From positions 4,576,001 through 4,640,000 of the forward strand of contig NC_134036.1 in NCBI RefSeq assembly GCF_964204645.1: a stretch of DNA of 64,000 nucleotides, given 5' to 3'. The DNA comes from Tubulanus polymorphus (taxonomy: Eukaryota; Nemertea; Palaeonemertea; Tubulaniformes; Tubulanidae). The translations under genes were made by a program, and so were the position numbers. Below, in pieces: positions 1 to 11,402 of this stretch; the stretch's first letter is position 1, and the number at the start of each line of letters is the position of its first letter. Under the pieces are notes generated by a model, which worked only from the letters and a program-made list of their open reading frames with translations, searched no databases and had not been told where the DNA came from.

Positions 1-431
1 TTCGTAATTCATGTATTATCTGAACTAGTACGGTGGTTTTTTCTTCAATGTTATCGAATACATTCAAACCGTTAATTAGAACTTCCGTAATCAATGTCGA
101 ATCTATGACTAAAAAGAAAAAAAAATCTCCGAAAAAAGAAACTAGCATCCGAACGACTGATTGATTTCGTTTGAATAAGCGAATTCCCCCTGAGGCATGT
201 TCAGTTTTCAAAGCGCTGCGTTATTTTCGATTTCTTGTCTATCGGCATCACAGACTCGATCGACAGTTCGGAGGTCCGCCGCGTCGTCTTATAGACGAAA
301 ATATGTTCGTTATCGCTCGTGACTAAAAATATGCGGCCGTTTACAGCATTTGGAGGTTCGGGAGTTAAAACCGATTGTTCAACGATTTTTTAAGAAGTTG
401 AAGCTCACTAGCACGATGGCAAACTGAATTG
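1..431 (+). other. 5' flank of a truncated receptor copy
   Basis: This stretch has no gene. It resembles the DNA just upstream of the receptors at 32976 and 41029, sharing phrases around the 'gcgctgc' motif at about 210-220 and the pre-ATG segment. It is therefore the duplicated receptor 5' flank, whose gene is cut off after about 145 coding bases. Confidence 0.5.
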
Positions 432-575
432 ATGGCTTCTGAAAATGTATCAGTTGGTTTTCGGATTATTTACTCCAACCAGTCAGCAGTGACAACCACC
501 ACGGAGACGGCGGGTGGGTTTAAACCTCATCCGCGGTGTAAATACATCCATCACGCCGATTACAATTTCTCATGA
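432..575 (+). pseudogene. 5' fragment of rhodopsin-type GPCR
   Basis: The ATG at 432 opens a frame that matches the extracellular N-terminus of the intact receptors at 2022 and 32976, including the shared FKPHPRCKYIHHADY segment. Homology ends abruptly after the aspartate-tyrosine pair, where unrelated sequence gives a stop at 573-575. All seven membrane segments are missing, so this is a dead N-terminal stub. It shows that the receptor/knottin array extends leftwards beyond the window or was broken here. Confidence 0.75.
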
Positions 576-2021
576 AGCTTTAAAAAAATTATACCAATCG
601 CAATTTTAAAATAAAAATGAGATAGAACCTAAGTTAAAATTCTGGCCATTTCTAAAATGTTATTACTAATTTTTAGTCAGCGCGGAACGTTTAGTTTTCC
701 AACAATAATGAGGGGTGGTAGGTAGTCATGCAATTCAAGTCATCATTTATTACACGTTACTTCCGTGTTGTTGAAAATCTCGCGAGTCCGGGACCGAACC
801 CCAATGAACAATGTGATCTGTGTGCTGGCCACAAATGCACACAGATCACACTACACTACCCATTACACACTCCAGTACCCACAGCTTTCATATATCCATC
901 CAAATATTTAGAGTGTCTTTCTTCCTGGATAATAAAACCGTTTCTTCTGCAATCAATATCTCTATCTATGGCTGATTATACGAACATGTCGGTTATTGAT
1001 ATGTTGCGACCTGGCTGCGATGAATCCGTGGATATATGAAAGAAAAGCTAACGATTAAGCAAGTCATATATAAACCTTCCGGAGTTTTTTCATTTCAACA
1101 GTGTTGAAATATCCAATTGTCATAGATATGAATTATCATTTAATTAGAATATCTTCTCGTATATAAATGGGCTACAATAACACTGTATTGCGATTGCGGA
1201 TGTAGTCAAATTGTAAGATCTTATTTATCACACTGCGTGGACATAGAATTTACACTTGAATCCGTGTCTCAAAGGTGACCTTTTCGGTTTCTCTCCCCCT
1301 AATAATCGTTTGTCCCAGTTTATTTCCTCTCTGGTCAATGTCACCTAGTTATCCGTACAATAGTGTGTGCGTATCTATCTCACTGCCATATAAACTCGGA
1401 TTTGCTGTATTTCAATTTCTACCGATACTTTACAGTGAAAAACCGAACTATTCGGATTCGAAAAATTCGATAATTTAAGTTTTTCGGCTTCGTGATTGTG
1501 GGATTTATATTTTCCTCTTCATTCGCGACTCATTGCGAAGTTCTACTCGTCACTGTGTGGAAATTCGCACGTTCCGGTGCCAGATATTTCTGAATAAAAG
1601 TGCAGTGATATTGCGACTTTTTCTTAAAAAAACCGAACACTTTGCAACGGTTAAATTGCTATTTTTGACATATACGAATAATATTCATGCCCCTATTGGT
1701 CTTGTGTGGCCGAACTCCCTGGCGTTCTTGAATACTTCTCTATGACGCTTCGTAGGCAGAAACGTGGTTTCGGCGACCATATTTTATTCTGTCGGGTATT
1801 GCAAATGATGCTTTACATTTTTGGAAAAGATTCAGATTTCATACGTATACAGTTCTGCGCGTCGATAGTCAGACATTATTTGATACCTGTACAATAATGA
1901 TAGCTTGCTTCAGCGAAATTGTAGGTTTCGAAAAACTTTGACTCGAGAACTGCGGTATTCGATTTCATGTCCTCACTGCCGCAGCAGTGAGCGTTTGACC
2001 CAGCGGTAATATAGTGGCGCT
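576..2021. other. intergenic; no supported gene
   Basis: Several open frames of 60-103 codons occur here (for example 728-1039), but none has domain similarity, a signal peptide or a second copy in the window. The only structured element I see is the palindrome at 813-849. The last 100 bases lead into the receptor at 2022. Confidence 0.5.
813..849. repeat. 13-bp perfect inverted repeat, 11-nt loop
   Basis: The arms 813-825 and 837-849 are perfect reverse complements ('gtgatctgtgtgc' and its complement). It could be a hairpin or the core of a foldback element. I see no second copy in the window. Confidence 0.6.
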
Positions 2022-3092
2022 ATGATTCTCGAGCTCAACCGATCGAACCTGACGACCGCAACTCAGAAGGCGGGGTTTAAACCTCATTCGCGGTGTAAAT
2101 ACATCCATCACGCCGATTACAAACCGTTTCACGTGAATCTGTATCTACAGATCACGACTTACGTCATTTTCAGCCTTGCCAATTTCGGTTTTGGCGCAAA
2201 TTTACTGTCTTTTATTATTCTCAGTAAAGAACGTTCAAACAACACCAGTATATTTTATTTGAGATGTATATCTGTTGCGGACATGTTTATTTGTTTGTCA
2301 TATATCGTATTTAACTTTCAGTATCGGCTCTACAGTCACACATTGTTACTGGACATGACTGTTGAAATAAACCACGTTATGAAGCCCATGTATTCATACA
2401 CTCAAGTCATTCAATTTTGGTTTTCTGGCATCAGTGACCTGATAACATTGTTAATAGCTATAGACAGATATATCGTTGTTTGTTGGCCTCTGAAAGCTGT
2501 TCAAATTATCAGCATTAAGAAGAGTTACATTAACGTCTCTGTCGTTGTAATCATTTGTCTTTGCAATCAGTCGAGGAATTTATTCATATATTACTCCCGT
2601 CGTTCAATAAACCCGTGCACCGGACACGAGAGGTGGATTCAAAAATTTACGCCTTTCGCTAAAAACGTTTATCTAAAGTACTACGGCTCGACGTTTCGTG
2701 CTTTCTTATTTTCTATACTCCCGACAGTGATAGTTGGTCTAATAACTATCCGATTGATTTTCACGTTGAGACGCGCAGGAGCAGCGAGAAAAACTATGTC
2801 TACAAATAATCAAACTTCTAACAGCAGCAACAGCAGCAGTGACCGTAGTTTAACTCTGACGCTAATTCTCATTTCATGTTTCTATTTACTGAAGAATATC
2901 ATTTCTGTCCGAGCCTCAATCAAGAATTTGACAAAAACTCTCGGCGGTTCACTCGGTAAAGGTATTTCGCATGTTTATATGAACCCAGTTGTGGACATCG
3001 TAAGAATGATCGTTGCGTCTTGTAATTTCGTCATTTATTGCGCTTCGAGGCGTCGCTTTCGAAATCGACTGAAAGCGATGTTTTCGATTTGA
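2022..3092 (+). CDS. Rhodopsin-family GPCR, intronless, FMRFamide-receptor-like
   Basis: An intact 356-residue seven-transmembrane receptor at the plasma membrane, probably for a peptide or other small ligand. The N-terminus carries two N-glycosylation sites (NRS 6-8, NLT 9-11). TM1 spans about 40-67 (Asn60), TM2 76-99 (Asp87), TM3 127-152 with DRY at 148-150, TM4 168-190, TM5 224-248 (Pro234), TM6 275-297 and TM7 319-341 with NFVIY (335-339) replacing NPxxY. A basic helix 8 follows (SRRRFR). Intracellular loop 3 has an Asn/Ser-rich stretch. Oddities: the position equivalent to the conserved TM3 cysteine (25 before Arg149) is Tyr124, and TM6 lacks the usual W-x-P. Cys25 and Cys199 could supply an alternative disulfide. 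The start is the first ATG of the frame. Closest relative here: 32976-34088. The ligand is unknown. Confidence 0.88.
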   Translation: MILELNRSNLTTATQKAGFKPHSRCKYIHHADYKPFHVNLYLQITTYVIFSLANFGFGANLLSFIILSKERSNNTSIFYLRCISVADMFICLSYIVFNFQYRLYSHTLLLDMTVEINHVMKPMYSYTQVIQFWFSGISDLITLLIAIDRYIVVCWPLKAVQIISIKKSYINVSVVVIICLCNQSRNLFIYYSRRSINPCTGHERWIQKFTPFAKNVYLKYYGSTFRAFLFSILPTVIVGLITIRLIFTLRRAGAARKTMSTNNQTSNSSNSSSDRSLTLTLILISCFYLLKNIISVRASIKNLTKTLGGSLGKGISHVYMNPVVDIVRMIVASCNFVIYCASRRRFRNRLKAMFSI

Positions 3093-4369
3093 GAATTCAA
3101 ACTTATAACTTCAGCTCGTCCGTGAACCCGGTTGACCAGTCGATTGTATTTTAAACATTTAAAGGCTGTGCTCGAAATAGGCGATGAACCCATGAAATAA
3201 GAATAGGAACTTACGAATGGAATATGGTGAAATGAGATCAAATGATAACGAAAGTGAAATAAGCAGTATCAATTGATTGAAACAATAATTCCTTCAAGCT
3301 TTTCAGAACTTATTCATACGATCGTAAATACCTTCATAATAAACTGATTTCTTAAAAATAAATTTAACGAAAATAGCTGTGTTGAATTTCTCATAAAGGG
3401 GAGGTGTTTTCCCAAAGAATGGGTGTCCTTCCTAAAAAATGATTTGTTGAATGAGTTGAGTGTTCTCGGGAAATGTCTTCCAAGTGTATTATAATTACTG
3501 TGAATTAGTTGTGTTGGTTGAAAGAGTTGGAAAACGGGTCCATGCAGAGATATTTATGTTTGAATCCGGATTTAAGTTTGGCGAGTTACAACTGAATTAG
3601 GTCAAAAAATTTTACAATTTTATACTTTTTTCATAAGATAGTGGTAGGTGGATTATACTTTGCATTGTCAATTTCACGTAAAGCTCTGGTTTGCAATAGC
3701 TAATTTGTCTAATTTTTGACTGCGATAGTAGTGGGCCCCAGTTTATGGGGACATGTTAAGTAAGATTAGAGTGCCCGGATGAAGGTGAAGTATAATATAC
3801 GTTTTGCTGACTGAGGTAAGATAATTTTTACCGAACTTAGGAGGTATTAGTTTTTCAATAGTTTAGAGCAGTGATGCTCGACATGCAATAAATTAAATAA
3901 TCACGATAGTAATATTTTATTCAGCCTAAACTCCATATAAAACATGCTCATTGTGACGTTAGAAACCGTCATTGAAAGTTCCAACAGAAATCACGGCCAA
4001 GATATCAAGTAAAGTATGAAGTTCTTGGCTCAAAACCGTTTCCACAGAGGTTTTGTTCTCGAGTAAACGAATATATTATATTGAATTTCTAATCGGTTCT
4101 TTCTATGTAAGTCGCATAGATCATATTGAAAATGCGGAAAGAAATGAACTCTCGAGTCTATGCATAAGCTGGAAACTGACTGCTTTTTAAAGATGGATTC
4201 GAAAATGCTGTACAGCTTTCCCGTATGGCGTGCGTATAGTATGGTTTTAGCCTACACGCGCATCTCTTAGAGTGATTACAGGTCTCTGAGTCGTACCCCG
4301 CCGCTCAGCAGCATCGGAAAAGTAGAAATCCTTTTAGTTCTGTATCTCTGCAAGCTCACAGGACACTCT
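3093..4369. other. intergenic; nothing recognised
   Basis: This is AT-rich sequence between two plus-strand receptors. Unlike other receptor copies, no knottin 3' UTR or exon follows the receptor at 2022, so its partner gene is missing. No open frame with supporting evidence was found. Confidence 0.5.
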
Positions 4370-5599
4370 ATGTATCTCGCGATGAATAATGTCACCGGGA
4401 TCCCCATCACGACGACTCGACGCAATTTCATCCCGTACGTGAAACCGCCGGTTTATATCAGGCAGTTCTATAGATACGTAAACATTATCAGTCATTACAA
4501 CCATACCTCTAGGATGGTGTTCATGTATCCGCTGGGAAGCGTGTTTAACTTTCTGACGATTATTTTACTGATCAAATGTAGAAGGTATCAGTCGGTTCGT
4601 TTTACGTTCCCCTATCTCATAACTCTAGCCGTCTGCGATCAATTTGTCGTGCTGTTTTATTTGATTCAATATTTCCCCAGTTCCCTGATATCCTTCCTCA
4701 GACAGCTTAGATTTCATCGGTGTAGTGTTTATTCTATGTCATTCGCAAAGCTTAAAAAACAATGTCCAACTATTTACTTCATTCATTAATACTTTCACTA
4801 TGTACCAAAACAATGGATTCCAGAGTGTTTATTGAATAGAATATTCTTCGAAGAAGCCAAGACGATATGTAACTACATAGTTCTGGTGATCGCTGTGGAA
4901 AGATTGCTTTCTATTCGTTTTCCTTTCCTTCATATGAAACATTTTAGCGCCACTCGGTGTAAAATAGCGGTAGGTGTCGTGGTCTCGTGGGCGTATGCAG
5001 TACAGATGGGATTCATCATCTTGTATAGCGATGTTCGCTTTGAAGAACGTCGTAGACACTACGGATACAAAGAGACCTCGTATCAATGGTCGTGTAATAT
5101 TCCGAAAATAATATCCCGTCAACATTCTCGAAGCAGCATGTTCGTAATGCAAAATGTACTTACATTTATCGGTGTATTATTTCAAGATATATTTCCGGCG
5201 GTGGTTATTGTGATCGCGTCAGTTCTAACTGCTGTATCGCGCGCTAAGAAATCCGCGTACCCACTCGGATCTAAAACTGATCGTACTCGGAAATCTTCAG
5301 CCAGTAAAACTCTGCTAGTCGTGATTATCGTTTGTATTGTACTAGTTTTACCGCACGCCGTTTGTAGTTTCTTGTCTTATTTTAACAATTTCGTCCGCAG
5401 TATATATTACGATCACAATGGCAAAATGCTCAAAACTATTTACAACGATTTCTTTTTGCTGTTTCTATGGTTCGATTTGGAAAGATTATTCAGAATTCTT
5501 CGTCAAATCGTTCACTGTATAAACTTCTTCATTTACATCGCAACAATGAGAGTTTTCCGAATGCAGTTCATTAGGTTTTTCACTTGCGGTTTAAGATGA
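4370..5599 (+). pseudogene. Divergent rhodopsin-type GPCR with one in-frame stop (or a short intron)
   Basis: Two blocks in the same frame, 4370-4789 and about 4790-5599, encode one receptor. The first holds an N-terminus with NVT and NHT glycosylation sites, TM1 and TM2. The second holds Cys (25 residues before the DRY-like ERL arginine), TM3, TM4, TM5, a basic loop, TM6 and TM7 with NFFIY. One TAA at 4787-4789 separates them, in what would be extracellular loop 1. The loop as read is about 50 residues too long, so the stop may lie in an unrecognised intron ending near the 'ccag' at about 4819-4822. If not, this is a lightly damaged pseudogene. The receptor differs clearly from the other family here, keeping the TM3 cysteine. 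It is followed by convergent knottin 1. Confidence 0.65.
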
Positions 5600-6320
5600 C
5601 CGGGATAAATCTGAAAGATTGACCAGTTTTCACTTGATTCGGCCGATCTTAATCTTTAATCTTCCCCCGGAAACTCAAATAAGTCGGGAGAATAACTTCA
5701 CATTCTGTAGGCGCCCATTACAATGGTTATGAAGGTTACGACAGGTCTACTAGAGATCGACTAATATCCATACATCGACAAGTCAACGCTTAAACGAAAA
5801 AATCTGACTGCATAACCCAAACACTTGCAACGAATTTCCTAACTTGTACGATGAAGAATCCTTTCTGAAATGTTATTTTTCAATATCTTTGGCAAGCTAA
5901 TCATGACTCGTAGAAAAAATCGATAATACTTCAGTTGAAAAATACTTTCTGAATCTTCATATAATTTTGCACGAGATCTAGGCCTAGTAGCGGATGAACT
6001 TCGCTGTTAATCGGCTTTAACCATTGGCCTGTGACGTCACGATACGGACTTAGTACAAAAAAGTGAATGTAGTTTTCGAATATTTCGCCGGCTACAATCG
6101 GGCGGATCGGGTGGCCTTATTACAACGTAAACAATAATAGTTATAATTACTGGAATGATTGCGGAGTTTTGGACTTATGCGCCCGAGATAAGTAAATCAG
6201 TAAAATACAGATTGGAATTGGCAATCGGCGTTCCTCACTGCTGATGGCAAAGCACTTCAAACGTTTTCACCCTCGAATCATAAACAGTAAACAAGCCGAT
6301 CATTGATTCATTTACTCGCA
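5600..6320. other. receptor-knottin convergent spacer
   Basis: No gene is seen. The right part (from about 6160, including 'gcgcccgagataag' and 'aatcataaacagtaaacaa') resembles the block downstream of other knottin poly(A) sites. It separates the 3' ends of the divergent receptor and knottin 1. Confidence 0.45.
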
Positions 6321-6428
6321 GTTTTATTGGATCTAATTATAACACGAGATTCGACGACTGAGTTACAAATATAAATTCAATTCGAGATTTTTCAAAGTCA
6401 GTTGGTAACCTGACTGCGGTTCGGTTTC

Positions 6429-6471
6429 ATAATCGGATATTTCCCCAAACGCCACAAGTATATCCGATTAT
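6429..6471 (-). other. 3' UTR hairpin of knottin 1
   Basis: A 12-bp perfect stem (6429-6440 with 6460-6471, 'ataatcggatat' and its complement) and a 19-nt loop lie about 20 nt after the stop codon. The same stem recurs in knottin 2 (11339-11349/11373-11383) and almost intact in knottins 12 and 13. It is weaker in others. A second small stem (agtca/tgact, 6396-6400/6411-6415) follows. It could govern mRNA stability or 3' end formation; this is inference. Confidence 0.55.
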
Positions 6472-6490
6472 AAACTCTGATCACCGTCGA

Positions 6491-6964
6491 TTAGGAACAA
6501 GTTAAGGCTTTACAGTTGTGGCTGCAACAATCAGCATCATAACCACACATGTCGGCTTTTTTTGTGCAACCTATATTTCCAGAAAGTATGCAATCAATGA
6601 AATCTTAAAGCAAAATAATATTTCATTTAAATTGTTGAAAAGTCTGCATATAGGGCAAACATATCTATACAGGGGTTGAGGAATCATGGAAGGACAATGT
6701 TGCACGTCAATTGAATACAATTGTCAAAATATAACTGCTATGCAATATTATCTTTGAAAGGCTATTCATCAAGTCAATTCATTAAATTGATAATCGGCTA
6801 CTAAATGTTGACTGATAATTGCCACTTTGATTTATATCATTTATAAAACTATATGAATTTGTGTGTTTTTAGTTTCCCAGTCGTTACTCACCTTCTACAA
6901 ATGATGCGACACCGACCACAATCACCACAACAGCACATACGCGAGTTATCAAATAAGCGAGCAT
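6491..6964 (-). CDS. Knottin 1: secreted six-cysteine ICK peptide (two exons)
   Basis: Exon 1 coding 6892-6964 (24 codons + 1 nt) gives a signal peptide starting MLAYLI, with a Val/Ile core and the family's Arg-Val-Cys at residues 8-10. The donor is GTGAGT. A 321-nt phase-1 intron follows. Exon 2 (6491-6570) encodes the mature region: a Gly from the split codon, then C-6-C-5-CC-3-C-4-C, one Ser and TAA. The precursor is 50 residues with no propeptide. The spacing is the inhibitor cystine knot pattern of conotoxin-like, spider and antimicrobial knottins, so the product is probably a secreted ion-channel-active or defence peptide. The target cannot be read from sequence. AATAAA is at 6327-6322 (minus). 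The leader acceptor is 'ctag' at about 6974. Its 5' region is of the second type, shared only with knottin 12. Confidence 0.88.
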
Positions 6965-8033
6965 TTCCTTTGCCTAGAATTCGAATCAATTAACACATTA
7001 ACAATTTGTTGGGCAATCTAAAAGGTTATTTATTCAACAGCTATTTTCAATCAGCTCTGCGTGAATAAATCTTTCGTCAGATGTGCGGTTAAACATAAAA
7101 CTGCTTCAGGAAAAAAAGACTTGTGATAGATATAGCTCAGAGTGTAGCGATAACGGGTTTTCTGCATTGCTGGTTTGAATGCCGTAGTATGAAGCGCGCG
7201 GAGTTTCGTCAAAATATGTCTCATCAGTTCGTAACAGCGATAATAAAAGTAATGATTGACTAGTGAGTATTTTTTGGTTAGTTTAGGTTAAAGTCGATCG
7301 AAAGGAATACACTGTACGTTGTGTGGCGGTGAGTTAGTTCCTCTGGAGTGCGGGGCGGGCGCATCGCTTGCGCTTTGCATCACGGAAACCATGCGTTGTT
7401 TGCGTGTGTGTTTGGCTTTCTCTGTATTATAGATAATGATTAACGGATCGTTTTCTTTTGTCTTGAGCACGGGGCCGTGAAAGGGCTGCGTATTGTACCG
7501 GTCACGAATCGTGAATGTTTTTCTTTTTTTTTCTGTTAGATTTAGTATACGGCATTGTCGCTCTCGGTAGCTGTTAAGGTAATGGGCATTTGTTGAGTCT
7601 GAAATTCCAATCATTGATTTTTCGAAGATATCATTCAAGAACTGATCGTTTTAATACCCAAAATCTTCATTAAAAGTTGACACTGACCAAAATCGAGTCT
7701 ATTTTAAGAAATTAATTTGCTGTTTTCCTTCCTTGCTCGTAATACTTTTACGAACAATAAACGTTGATCTTAGTCAAAGATTCAAACGAAAAATTGTAAT
7801 ATGTAGAATAAAGTAAGGAGGTCCAAATTAGGTATGGAATCGACGATAAGGGTAACACTGATTACCATCTTTTCGTGATCCACGTTTAGGCTTCAAACGC
7901 TAGGCGAAATTAGGTCTCCCACTAGTTAAGCCAAATTTCAATTATACAACGAAATAATTAATGGAATCATTAATCTATTTTACTTCTATCGTCAATCTGA
8001 TAAATTATACTGCATATTTAACACCGGGCTTAC
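6965..8033 (-). other. putative leader intron of knottin 1
   Basis: The segment between the leader acceptor and a GTAAGC donor at 8033-8028 holds no gene. It contains blocks recurring upstream of the other knottin signal exons: one at about 7130-7240 ('gcgataacgggttttctgc') and one at 7300-7440 ending in 'gtgtgtttggctttc', the counterpart of the TATA-bearing block at 43560-43610. Here the TATA match is lost. Confidence 0.5.
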
Positions 8034-8153
8034 CTTGATCACTTGTTCCAGCGTTTCCAAATTTAACAATGGTGATATCTTCGTTTCCTCGAGCCAGACG
8101 AATGGATAATACACGGGTGTTGCTTGTGGTATTTTATTCAAAATATCACACAT
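8034..8153 (-). other. candidate upstream exon of knottin 1 (second leader type)
   Basis: The minus strand is open from an ATG at 8153 for exactly 40 codons to a GTAAGC donor. The homologous segment upstream of knottin 12 (58879-59085) is also open to its donor in the same phase, and the last 36 nt align without gaps. In both cases splicing to the knottin acceptor ('ctag', 9 nt before ATG) would keep the frame, giving an N-terminal extension before the signal. It may equally be 5' UTR, since a buried signal peptide would be unusual. Confidence 0.35.
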
Positions 8154-10557
8154 TTTACCAATGATTGCGCAGCTTGTTGCAGATTGAAACTTGAATCGGC
8201 CTATTTTTAGGACTTAATCGACGCGCAGCCGTCAATTCAAAAAATCGATCCACGCGCATCAGCATTTACTCACAGCCAGCTCATATTGTTTGCTGTTCTG
8301 GCTTTCGGATAATCGTTGTAATCGAGGTCGCTTTTCAAAATTTCTGAATTCCAATTTTTCATATGTCGTTTTGATATTGTTGCTGGCTGTCTAAAAAACA
8401 TCATCCTGACCAGTAACGCACGCCAGGTCTTAATTTAGGGATTATAAGTGAACAGGTTTTATTTTTTGAGCGGATGTTCGCTGCGCGTATTCCTGACGAC
8501 AGCTGGATGCGGTCCCAAATGCCAAGCAAATGCCGTACACCGCGATTTCTTGGTTTACACGTACGCGTGCGTGTGCGTGTGTATGGACATCGCGCACAGT
8601 TGTCCACGTATGGCGTCATATTGACCGTCGTCGGTCATCAACAACAGAGACTTTGATTTTGCCCAGAGCTAATAGTTTTATCAAATCTGGGGGAAATTAT
8701 TCCGTTCGAATGAGACCCATTGGTAACAGCTTCGATCTATAAACAAAGACCTAGTAAAGATAACTCATTTGTTTTAATCCATGTTTGCAACTAATCTAAA
8801 GAATTTGACAGGTAGGGCCGTGCCGAGCTTGTCTGGGGGACAGTTCTATGTTTAAGAAAAAGGAAAAAAGACATTTTACCGCAAAAAGGGGAACTTTCCT
8901 ATTGTAAAAGGACATATCGTAATTATGAATCGCCTGGTACTTTCATTTGAGAGATATGCTTTTCAAGTTTTAAAAAAAACATGAAATTGTATCCAAAATT
9001 CGTTAAATCCCGGCCAAAATTTTTGACACTGACCTTTCGAAGGAAACAATGGACATTTTAGGGGATTCGTTTGCTACCCCCAAAGCCCCCGGCACCGGCC
9101 TGGACAGCCATCTCATTGAAATTCACATGATTTGAAAGGCAGAAATCAAACAATCTTCGACGATTACTGTGCATTCATAAGAACCGACAGTCTAGCGAAA
9201 AAAATACATTTCTCCCTCTATAACGATCGAATAAACGCGGAATTGTTAATTTGATTCTTGCAAAAGCGTGGGAGCGATATCATCCGAATTCATACTCCTC
9301 TTCTAGACGATTGCCAGACGTCGGTAGAACAAAGTCCAAATGACCAGTGCCGAGGGAAGTTTTGGTCGGGACGAAAAAGATTAAATTCGAAAAATTTCCC
9401 TAGTATAGCTTATTGGAAGCACTGACAATCTTAGTTCAACTTCTCCCAGTGTTTGTTTCCACAGAGATCTCCGTCGCTCTACTATCGTACTAATCCTAAT
9501 TGGGTAACTCGTATCACCTCTAACGCAGATATGCGTCGGCAAAAAAAAAGTTTCACTTCGTAAGAGAAGCCGGCATAATCGGCCAACAATTTCTTTCGAC
9601 AAATTTACTACGGATAATTGGAAATAATTTTTGTTGTACCTTTACATCGCAATGATGTATATCAACAACGTAGATTAGTCTCTAGTTCGATCCCCATTTT
9701 GGCAGTAATAAAGCTGCGGGACAACTATATCGTTAATCAACGATGCCGGGAGGAAAGGGTTGAAAATTTGGAACGATGTATAACACGTCGTTAAAAAGAA
9801 ATCTACAGTTGGAGATAATTTCAGCTAAATTTAGTCACCTGCTGCATTTTAGATTCCGGTTACTGAAATGTGTACTGCATGAACAATCGTCGTGAATCGA
9901 CGAACAAACACGCGATTCCTAACGAGCGTGGCTCGTTTTTCCCAATAACCAATAGCAGCTGGATTGCGCGCTGCACTCGAATCCACCGTGTCGTCGTAGG
10001 CTGGCACTATACGGTACTTACGAATTCGTAATGGGGAAATATGCCTTTAATATCTAAATGGGACCTGACGCCTGCATAGTTACTAGAATGAGAAACAGGT
10101 CCGCCACAAATGTTGCCACACATCTACAATTTAGGGTTATATAATTAAGTAATACATGTAACCCAAAAATTGCCACCAATCCGTAAGGCCTGAGAGACGG
10201 ATTTTTATTGAAATAGATAGGGGATTCTCTGGACTGTTTTACCTGGAAGAAAGGTACCGAACACGAATCCCTTTCAATATTCGGTTCGGATGTCACTGGC
10301 AATATACACCCGTTTATAAAGGTTTGATTATTTCAAAAGTTAGGTTGGGTATGGGCGAAAATGGCGTATAGATGTCATAAGCAGGACTTCCTCTGGATTC
10401 ATAACTTAATGATTTCATTGATACACCGATCTCCCCCGACGCATATTTCGTTTTGTAGACATGTATTTTCTTCATTAGCGCTGCATTATGTCTCTCGGCA
10501 ACAGTGCACATTTGACTAAGAAGAGGGCTTTTGTGAAGTAGCAAAAACATCGTATTG
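8154..10557. other. intergenic; nothing recognised
   Basis: No supported gene on either strand. A short GT/GC-rich run lies at 8557-8583. A minus-strand open frame of 73 codons at 9381-9602 has no supporting feature. This is one of the few long stretches of the window without array-derived repeats. Confidence 0.5.
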
Positions 10558-11075
10558 AATGAATGAATGAACACTTTACTTTTCAAATATAATTTACAGC
10601 ATAGTGTACAAAGCATAATAATACAAAATACAGTAATATTAAACCTGGAGAGGCATGTTGAAACTATGAAATAGTTGGCATAAAACAGGTCCCTCAACAG
10701 AGAAAAATGAAGAAGAAAAACAGAGAAATGCAATAAAGAAAAAAATATGCTCACAGTCAACCCTTAACACACAAAATGCACACATAATATACTATGATAA
10801 CAGCTTGATTAAGATGTAATCATTTAATAAGCCAGTTGTTTTCTGTGAAATTTCAATAACAATAATTTTAGTTTGAATTAGAGGATAACTTTATAATATA
10901 GTCAAGCACAAAGTTGCTTTCTATAATTTCTCAGGAACAGTTTAGAATTTTTCAGGTTTTGTTTTAGATTTTCACTGATGTTATTCCAATGTAAAGGGCC
11001 GGATACTTTTACTGAAAATTTTCTTCTTTGACTATTGAAAGAAAGTGTTTGTAAATCTTGACGTCACCGAGTATT
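10558..11075 (-). mobile_element. 3' end of a non-LTR retrotransposon (5'-truncated LINE)
   Basis: Read on the minus strand, about 11040-10890 encodes a degenerate C-terminus typical of LINE ORF2 proteins: RRKFSVKVSGPLHWNNI followed by Lys/Leu-rich helix and a stop. About 330 nt of AT-rich 3' UTR ends in a short ATTC tandem at about 10558-10570. The reverse transcriptase core is missing, as expected of a 5'-truncated insertion. It sits just downstream of the knottin 2 poly(A) site. Confidence 0.65.
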
Positions 11076-11402
11076 ATGACTTCGGATTGGAAAATTTTGG
11101 CTCCAATCGTTTTCGAATGATTTCGGTTATTCAGAGTGGACAAATCTGTCGATGTGTATTGAGCGCTGAAAATATTCACCCTCGAATCAAAAACGGTAAA
11201 CAAGACGATCATCGATTTATTTACTCGCAGTTTTATTGAATCTAATCATAACACGAGATTTGACGACTGAGTTACAAATATAAATTCAATTCGAGATGTT
11301 TCAGAGTCAGTCAGTAACCTGGCTGTGGTTCAGTTTCATAATCGGATATTTCCCAAACCGCCACACAGAGTGTATCCGATTATCAACTCTGATCACCGTC
11401 GA

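Noticed and set aside
4829-5152. 107-codon minus-strand ORF
   Set aside because: It is the antisense shadow of the divergent receptor.
10314-10760. 148-codon minus-strand ORF with hydrophobic start
   Set aside because: It lies mostly in the AT-rich 3' UTR of the LINE fragment and beyond. No homology or signal structure is convincing.
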